Assembly: GCA_037074615.1 (NCBI GenBank)
Contig: CM073552.1
Location: 23,226,019-23,290,018, forward strand
DNA: 64,000 bases
Origin: Leucaena leucocephala
Lineage: Eukaryota; Streptophyta; Magnoliopsida; Fabales; Fabaceae
Direction of reading: 5' to 3'
Positions 56,737 through 64,000 of the stretch are shown here, one piece after another. How positions within the stretch are numbered: position 1 is the stretch's first letter; each line of letters begins with the position of its first letter. The notes under the pieces are model-generated. The model saw only the letters and a program-made list of their open reading frames with translations, did not search any database and had not been told where the DNA came from. The translations under genes and the position numbers were made by a program.

Positions 56737-58854
56737 TTAGCTAGGCCTGCTATTTATTATGCTACTATTAGAGGTTAAGTTATATGAAGTTGAGGTGGAA
56801 CTTATGGATACAATTTCTAAGAAACCCAGGCTCATTCTTCCACTATCTGAATCTGTCTGTCTCCTCCAATCCCCTATCTCTGGAAGTGGGTCATCAAAGT
56901 TTAAGTACCTTATCACTTGTCTCATGGTTGGCCTTGAATCTGCGTGATGCTGAGCACAGACAAGACCCAGTTTCAGAACCAATTCTACCTCTTCCTCAAC
57001 ATAATCTGATCCCAACTTTGGATCAACCACTTCAAGAATCTGACCCATATTGTGATTCTCCACAACCCAATCCACCAAAAAGAATTGTTCTGACCCAATA
57101 GGTCTCCTCCCACTAACCACTTCAAGAAGTAAGACCCCATAAGCATACACATCAGAGCTTGGGGATGCCTTTCCTGTGCGAGTCAATTCTGGAGCTATAT
57201 ACCCAATTGTCCCAACCACATTGGTTGTGTGTGATGCTTCACCATGATCATAGAGCCTAGCGAGGCCAAAATCGCCCAAACGAGCGTTTAAATCTGCATC
57301 TATGAGGATATTGCTGGTTTTGATGTCTCTATGGACCACCACCTGCTCCCAATCCTCATGAAGATACAATAGCCCATTAGCTATACATTTGATGATATTG
57401 AACCTTTGTTCCCAGTTCAATACAAGGCTTTTTTTGAAGAGTAGTGAGTCAAGGCTTCCGTTTGGGATGTAGTCATAGATTAGAAGAAGATCATTCTTTC
57501 GCTTGCACCAACCTTGAAGATTGACTAAATTCTTGTGTCTTAACCTTCCTAAGCTTTCAATTTCTGCTGCAAATTCCCTCATTCCATGGATTGGACTACG
57601 AACAATCCTCTTCACAGCAACTTCAGTTCCTGTGGAAGGTAAGACACCTTTGTACACAGCACCAAAGCCTCCAACTCCAATTAGTTCACTCTCCTTGAAA
57701 CCTTTCGTTGATATGTGAAGATCTTTGTATCTGAATCTGTGAGGACAATCTAGTTCCCAATCCTCAAGAGCTTCAAAATGATTGTACTTCTTGTACAATG
57801 TTACAGAACACAAAGAAAGCAACAATATCAAGGTTAAAGCAGACAAAACTCCTATGGCCAATTTGACCCAAGGAAAAGAGGAATTATCTTTCACTTTTGG
57901 TGGTGGACGTGGAAGGTTGGAAAGGTTAAGCGAACGAGCAGCTTCATTGACTGCAAAGCTCCACCCCAGAATGTAATGAGAGCTTGCTTTACTTGCCCCC
58001 CCTGTTGATGCTGAGAAACCGACATACATGTGTTCGGTTAGCTCCATTCCAGTGGGACGATTTGATATACGTGGTTTGGAAGGTTTATTAGGCACAGATA
58101 ATGGAGCTACGGTCACATTCACGATTCTCTTGTCACCATCATAATCTATCCAAGCTTGTACAGCGTCAGATTGCTCCATACTGAAATTAACCAATTGAGA
58201 ATCCGTCCCAAAGTAAGCAGCTGGTTTAGAGTCACCTGAGTCTGTGCCATTGATCATGATCCCAACATCGTTCCCTTCTGTGTCAGCCTCACCTTTTTCG
58301 AAGCCTTTCACCTGTACAGGCAATTCCGTGTCAAGATTTAAATATTTAGAAGATCAAACGAGTCACTTCACTCTAAATTTAATTAATTGCGCCGTATACA
58401 CTACCGTATCAAATTCCACTGCGAATATGCTCGTCTCATTGGCACCATAAATACCAAGATTTTGCCCCTGTTGATTTTCTGGAAACACGGAGATATTTTG
58501 TGCTAGGACGAAAGCAAGGCCAAAGCCGCCGGGAGCAGTGGTTGAGGGGACGATTGAGAAAACAAAGTGTGTGCTAAAGGAAGAAGCTTTTTGTGGTTGG
58601 TCTGAATTGTTAAGCATTTGAATGCTTTTGGAATAGAAAGCACGGCCTACAATATTGTTGGATGTGTCGGTGAGCTGAAGCATACGGTCGGTCGTAAATC
58701 GTGCAGCTTCCTGAGTGACTATGCTCCCATTATCGAATCCCTCCTCATACACAAAGGAAAACTGGTTCACTGCTTGAGCCTTGGCTGCAACTAGAAGGGA
58801 AAGAAGAATCAGATGGAGAAGAAAGCCAAGTGTTAACGATGATGATGCTGCCAT
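56737..58854 (-). CDS. L-type lectin-domain receptor kinase (class V/VI-like), copy 3
   Basis: Exons 58854-58405 and 58311-56737 join in frame to 674 aa; intron of 93 bp at the same site as copy 2 (after EFDT). I chose the ATG giving MAASSSLTLGFLL, directly before a good signal peptide, rather than the one 16 codons upstream. The lectin half is distinctive (FSFVYEEGFDNGSIVTQEAA, SSFSTHFVFSIVPS, GANETSIFAVEFDT); the second half has GFSASTGGASKASSHYILGW. Transmembrane LAIGVLSALTLILLLSLCSV; kinase with GVGGFGAVYKG, EVAVKRI, VVHRDIKTSNILIDADLNAR, DFGLARL and GTIGYIAPELTRTGKASPSS. All catalytic residues are present. From the transmembrane segment on it is nearly the same protein as the pseudogene at 48483, closer than to the intervening copy 2. 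Confidence 0.94.
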
Positions 58855-58926
58855 GATAGATTGATTATTCTGCAAGTTAAACACGGAAAGCTCACACAGC
58901 AATGAGCTAAGATGTTAGTGCGCACG

Positions 58927-58933
58927 CTTTATA
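58927..58933 (-). promoter_or_regulatory. TATA box of lectin kinase copy 3
   Basis: The minus strand reads AATATAAAGCG, about 75 bp upstream of the ATG at 58854. Confidence 0.55.
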
Positions 58934-59733
58934 TTGAAGAAGGGCAGGGGAAAACCTCACTGGGTCAAAGTGTCGAACTCGGAATGGGGGTTGTTAAAAG
59001 GCTAAAACGATAAATGGAAATGCAAGTCAAAGAGAAACAACTATGGTGGTGACATGAGCAGGTCAATCATTCATATATATAAAAAAAAAAGGATCCCAAT
59101 AATATTGAAGAGAAGACAAAAGTCTGAAGAATCACTGTCAAGGGAGAACAAATACAGGCAGAGGCATGGGCTATCTAAGTGCCGTGATGAATGTGGGGGG
59201 TTGCATTGGAATATTCCAAGCTTCTAGGCTATGAAAAGTCAGCGAGATGAGAAGAGGGCCCAATATTTTGCTTCCCAGAAATTCATGCCTGTTTGATAAT
59301 TATGCAACGGGAAGTCCGGGGAACAAATGATTAAATTAATTTGATATTGGAATTGAAAGATTTGAGGATATTAAAATAGTGACTAAAGGTCTTGATATTT
59401 TATTTTTTATTTGTAACTTCGTAATCACTGATTTATAAATAAGCTTTATCTATTTATTAAAGAAATTGAAATTTTTAATTTGTTAAAGATTCACCTATTT
59501 ACGAAAGAAGATGAATAGTTTTCGCCTTTTGATAATTTGATACTCATATTTAATTTCTTAATTTACAATTTCATAGTCATTATTTTGCAAGCGACATGTG
59601 TTTATTTATAAAGGGAAATAAGCAATTTAACTTATCAAAGATATTATAACTTCTAGGAGTTAAATATCCTTAATTTATAACTTGGTAAACATTAATTTAT
59701 AAATAAACCCGTTACTTTTTATACAAAAATATA

Positions 59734-59979
59734 CTCCTTACTTTGATTCTTAATATAAGAGCTAGTTGATAGTTAAATTAGTCTTAAATATAATACCTCA
59801 ATCTACTTTATCTCTTAAATTTATAATTTTTCTTAAAATATCCCTATTAATTCACATACTAAAGGGATTCATCTAGAGTAGTAAAGATAAAATTTTAATA
59901 AAATTAATTTATAAATAATTAATATAACTAATTTTTTTAATTTATTTAAATTAATTATCTAGCTTTTATATGAAGCTAG
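59734..59979. mobile_element. Stowaway-like MITE
   Basis: The left end after TA is CTCCTTACTTTGATTCTTAA, then TATAAGAGCTAG. The right end inverted gives ACTAGCTTCATATAAAAGCT. Internal words (CTTAAATATAATACCTCAAT, TATCCCTATTAATT) match the copies at 19669 and 62312. Confidence 0.6.
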
Positions 59980-60609
59980 TAATAAATTTTGAATCACATC
60001 CTACAAAAGCTTCTATCTTTACTATCCTTATGTTGATATCCTCCAAATTTTTAATTGTAATATTAAATTAATTATATCGGATAAAATTGAAACAATATAT
60101 AGAGAAAATTGCATGGCCCTTGCATAAGGCTGACACGCATAAATCGAAAAATTAATTATATTTTTTGATTCTAAAAAGTCTCATTTCTCCACTTATGCAA
60201 CGCCCAAGAGGACTTGTTCTTCTTCACTTTCTGATCGCCAAGCTGAAGTTTGCAAGAGGTTTCCCGTTTCCTTGGGATATGTGTTTTAAGTGTTATGACT
60301 TCTACTTGCCTTCTCCCACAAGCGAGGTCTAAGCACTCCATTTTTCACCAATTTATCGATTTTGATATTAATTAAAATAATAATAACATCTTTTTGACCA
60401 TGAATGTCTAAGTATAATGTTAACACTGATTCATATACAGCCAATGACATGTTGTCATAAGGACATAAAATCCTATCAACAAAGAAAAGGTTGTCAATTC
60501 AATATATGGTTCGTGCGTGTGCAATACAAAAGAACACTTGTTTTACTCTCTCGTTTCTTAAACATAAAGAAAAAAATAGGATGTTTATTTAATGGGGGTC
60601 TCAATTAAA

Positions 60610-60722
60610 AAGTAACTCTAATAAACATGATTAAATATGGTTATTTAGAGAAATTAAAATAAATTTATTATAAATAACTCACTTAACTCATTTTTTTAGT
60701 GTTCGTAAATTAGTCATCTACT
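60610..60722. mobile_element. Fragment of the same MITE family
   Basis: Carries the internal words ACATGATTAAATATGG, TTTAGAGAAATTAAAAT and AACTCACTTAACTC seen in the copies at 19669 and 62312, but lacks the left end. Confidence 0.5.
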
Positions 60723-62311
60723 AATTTTTTGTGTTTGCAAGAAATAAAATGCAAAATAAAGATAATTTCAACTTGTATCAAACCACACTTCTCCATTAAT
60801 GTCGCTGATAAACAACAGAATGTAAAACAGAGACCTATTATTCAACAATCTGAACGACACATATACGGTCCATACACCACATATTTATAGGCCATACATA
60901 ACACACGCACAGCAGCGCTGCAGCCCTAATATAATATCCTACATTTAAACAATTGTTATTATTACAATATTTACAATCAATTAGTTCAACAGTCGCCATG
61001 TGGCGGAGTGATCAGTTTGAATATATATATATAGATAAACCATTAGAAATTAGCTTAATAAGTTAGAAAGAAAAAGGTGTGACCATAAAAGCTCATATTT
61101 TTATGCACTTACGTGAGACTTGAGCATCACGTATTAGAAGATCGATCTGTGTGTAAATGAGCGCGTGTGTGAGAGAGATCTCACATGCTGTGAAGCCATG
61201 GTTTCGAGAAGAAGTTGAGAATTCAATATTGGCTTTAGTTTGTAGCATACAGGAAAGGTCTTAAAAGAAGGAAGACTAGACCAATCATTTTATGAAATTA
61301 AATGGATTTTTTATACGATTCATATGGTCAAGCATAGCATATAATTGAAATACTATAGGGTAATTCTATATGTATAAGCATATTTAGTTTAAGTAAATCA
61401 TACTACCAACAGTCAATAGTAACAGACAAGATTTTAACATCAGGTGGTGACGACATCGGTTAACTGATACAAAAATTAACTTCAAAAAATGACTGGTGAA
61501 AAGGACAACTTCTTATGCCGAGTTTTTACCTTTTAGGTAACCAACGTAATTAGACCTCAACACAAAAGAAGAAGAAGAAGAAGAATTTGTAGCTATTTAA
61601 GTTGGATTTAGGTATATATCTGGCATGAATATGTAGTCTTGTTTCATTTTTGAGATGTGGGATTTATCATAAATCCGATGAAATTAGTTTCTTTAAAAAA
61701 ATCAGGAAGAAGATTAACGATCACTATAATTCAGATAATATATAAAAAAGTATATTGGTCAGTTACTGAGGTTATCATTTAAAATATGAATGACCCCGAA
61801 AAAAGAAGAGCATAATATAAATTTTATTAAATTTTAATACTTATATATATATAAAATAATTTTCATGCATGGCTGTAAATAAAAGGAAAAATGGTCGAAA
61901 ATGAGAGCGATTTGTGGGGTAGGGGGATGAGGATATGTGTGGAGGAAAATCAAAGTGCCAATTTGTTGGATGGATTATTAATTATATTGGTGATAAGTGA
62001 TAACGACGAGTCTGTAGCTACCTTGTTTGAATATATATATTATAACATGTGAAAATTAACAAGGGCATACTTTGAACCATTTGCCATTCGCATTCCTTCC
62101 CAATATGTTCTCAATCCCATTTGATTCTTGAGGCATATGTTGAATTATATTGTACATACTTCATAAAGTTTTTTCATAACCTATAACGTCAGTTTAGGTC
62201 GCATCCATTTCCCGTATATCATATAACTGCAAGTTACCATGACAAAATAGTACTGTAAAGATATTCATAATTGAATTATTTTTTTTAATTTCGTATTAGT
62301 TATACCAGTAT

Positions 62312-62598
62312 TCTCTCAGGTCTTAAATATAAAAGTTAAATAAAAAATCTATTTTAATTCTAAATATAATATTCTAATCCACTTTGTCTCTTAATATTAT
62401 AATTATCTCTCCATAGTATATCCTATAAGGTTACACATATTAAGGGATTTTATATTAATAATAGTTCAAATACACATGATTAAATGGGGGTATTTCAGAA
62501 AAACTAACACACAATCATTACAATTAATTAATTTACTTAACTTCTTTAATCTAGTCGAATTAATTAAATAGATCTCATATTAAAGACTATATGTAATA
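62312..62598. mobile_element. Stowaway-like MITE
   Basis: The left end is CTCTCAGGTCTTAAATATAA, then AAGTTAAATAAA. The right end is CTCATATTAAAGACTATATG. It is the copy most similar to the 19669 element (shared TTCTAAATATAA, ACATGATTAAATGG). Confidence 0.6.
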
Positions 62599-62640
62599 AT
62601 TAATTATGAGTTTGGATGTAAAAATGATACCAAGTTTTAG

Positions 62641-62815
62641 TTTTAGTACAAAAATTTTTAAAAAAGGGTTTGGTTCACCCACGATCTAAGGGCAGTACGA
62701 AGTTTCCCTTCTTCCTAGGCGATACTAATGTCGGGCAAGACAAGTTGCCTATTACGTAAACTTAAGTACCCAAGAGCTAAGATGTCTCTCCAAGTACTGC
62801 GACTAGAATTACAAT
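62641..62815 (-). mobile_element. SINE family A, partial copy
   Basis: The plus strand starts TAGTACAAAAATTTTTAAAA, then GGTTCACCCACGATCTAAGG and GCGATACTAATGTCGGGC, and runs further 5' than the truncated copies, to the B-box region (inverse ATTCTAGTCGCAG, about 62798-62810). The A-box part is not recognisable. No target duplication was recognised. Confidence 0.6.
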
Positions 62816-63029
62816 AAAATAATATTTTTTAAAAATCGAACACGCTCTAAATAATTATATATCTCACTTTTTTGTTAGTTTTTTTTTTTTGATACAACTT
62901 TTTTGTTAGTTAAATGTGGTTAATGATGCTACTCATCATGAGATTTTCCAAACTCTTATTGAAGCACTTGGGCCTAAAAATACTCTTCTTGCTACCCCAG
63001 CCCAACTTAATAAAGCCGTTGTTTTTTTT

Positions 63030-63235
63030 AAATTTTTTTTGAAAAGCTTGGCTCACCCACAAGAGATTTTGGCCTATTATTAAATTGCGGATGAGTCCCC
63101 ACTATAGTCAGGTATGCGATGCGGGTCGGATCTGGATGTAGTCGGAGTAAAACTCTGATAAACTGGGTGGGCAACCAAAAAAAAGAATTACGGGTGAGTC
63201 TAATCGTCATTTAAAAATTTTTGTAGCACAAAAAA
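63030..63235 (+). mobile_element. Composite SINE nest (family B 3' part with family A ends on both sides)
   Basis: The middle (about 63085-63184) matches the 3' half of the SINE at 29335: GGATGAGTC, ATAGTCAGGTATGCGATGCG, CTGGATGTAGTCGGAGTAAA and GGGTGGGCAACC plus an A-run. On the right, GGGTGAGTCTAATCGTC and TAAAAATTTTTGTAG match the 3' end of family A on the plus strand. On the left, GAAAAGCTTGGCTCACCCAC matches it on the minus strand. The order suggests successive insertions or an inverted duplication. Confidence 0.55.
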
Positions 63236-63377
63236 TGTATGGTTCCCCTGCACATATTCTTTCCCGAAGAAATTTCTTCTTCATTTCCATGATTCTGTTC
63301 TAACAACACAACTCTTTTTAAATCACATCAAAATTATATGTTTGTGCCCATTAAAAATATTGATAATAAAATCTATA

Positions 63378-63560
63378 GAAAATTGAGGGAAAAGTCCCCT
63401 CTTAAAATTTTATTAGTGATAATAAAGACATAATTCAAAATACTTGTACCCTATAGATATTAAATTTATAGCGTACTAGTACCTGTATGTATAAAAATTT
63501 ATTAAGACTTTTTTACTAGTATCAATAAAAGCTTTAATGGGGGGCTTTTTCCCAATTTTC
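63378..63560. mobile_element. 183-bp TIR element (MITE)
   Basis: The left end GAAAATTGAGGGAAAAGTCC and the inverted right end GAAAATTGGGAAAAAGCCCC match. Similarity continues for about 80 bp (TTTTATTRRTRMTARTAAA-type words), nearly making the whole element a hairpin. No clear target duplication, so the superfamily is undecided. Confidence 0.55.
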
Positions 63561-64000
63561 ACTAAACCCTAATAATCCCTATATATAGGGGTATAATGAA
63601 TTCTGAAATATTAATATATTAATTATTTAATAGTTAATACTTTCCTTGAAGTCTTCCAAAAGCATCATGAAACAGTACAGAATTTGAATCTCCAATGCCC
63701 CGGGGCTAAACGCAACTTTATCATATTGAAATTGAAATAAATTAATCCAAAAGGGCAATGCAAGCTAAACTATTCATGCTTTGGATTTATAGTCATATAA
63801 TTTTGAAATAGGATGTCTCAGTACTCATGATCTGATCCGAACACTTGTAAGCATTAAGTGATAAACTTGCACGTAGAATTGTTAAACTAATTATAATAAT
63901 TCTTTGGCTGTTTCTCTGCTAGCTAGCGCTATTATATCTTATTCACGTACCAGGGAGCTAGCTTAAGCTTAAACAAAATCCAGGCAAGTAAATAATTAGT

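Larger units (their letters stand above)
58934..64000. other. Gene-free, repeat-rich right end
   Basis: Five kilobases without a recognisable coding exon or RNA gene. Contents: MITE copies (59734, 60610, 62312), SINE remnants (62641, 63030-63235) and a TIR element (63378-63560), plus a GAA microsatellite near 61566-61584. An imperfect heat-shock-element-like palindrome GGAATATTCC lies at 59208-59217, upstream of lectin kinase copy 3. Confidence 0.55.

Noticed and set aside
59208..59217. Heat-shock element upstream of lectin kinase copy 3
   Set aside because: Only two perfect pentamer units (GGAATATTCC) with a degenerate third; chance is a fair explanation.

Overview
This is a nuclear segment from a eudicot plant, probably a woody or perennial one. 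The evidence is AT-rich intergenic DNA, GT-AG introns, plant-only families (ETO1, L-type lectin receptor kinases, Cf/Ve-type receptor-like proteins, LAX1/ROX-type bHLH), and abundant plant SINEs, MITEs and a hAT transposon. No species name can be supported from the sequence alone.

Layout. 0-1.5 kb: a decayed aprataxin-like gene. 2.5-5.65 kb and 8.7-12.1 kb: a dead and an intact LRR receptor-like protein in tandem, separated by nested MITEs. 14.0-14.5 kb (minus): an intact LAX1/ROX-type bHLH gene. 14.6-21.3 kb: non-coding DNA with a full-length tRNA-derived SINE and MITEs. 21.3-24.4 kb: a four-exon BAG4-like co-chaperone gene, convergent with a four-exon AMT2/AMT3-type ammonium transporter (25.0-28.2 kb, minus) whose large intron holds a long inverted repeat. 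29.3-29.5 kb: a second SINE family. About 31.3 kb: a possible 64-aa membrane protein gene. 33.8-38.2 kb: a complete hAT transposon with a perfect 8-bp target duplication and an intact transposase. 41.35-45.1 kb: the ETO1 orthologue (four exons). 46.9-47.6 kb: a DUF688 protein. 48.5-58.9 kb (all minus): three tandem L-type lectin receptor kinases, one of them a pseudogene. 59-64 kb: gene-free, MITE- and SINE-rich DNA.

The genes do not form one pathway. Two are classic tandem immune-receptor clusters (RLP pair and LecRK trio), each with one dead member. The rest are single-copy-type genes: ETO1 (ethylene biosynthesis control), AMT (ammonium uptake), BAG4 (Hsp70 co-chaperone) and ROX/LAX1 (axillary meristems). 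The aprataxin relic beside the ROX-like gene recalls the neighbouring Arabidopsis pair At5g01305/At5g01310 and suggests an old syntenic block in which the aprataxin copy has decayed. I found no convincing new multi-gene system. The most unusual items are the intact hAT element with a perfect internal 29-bp hairpin, the Mutator-type MITE built on a palindromic minisatellite, two SINE families, and the long inverted repeat in the AMT intron.
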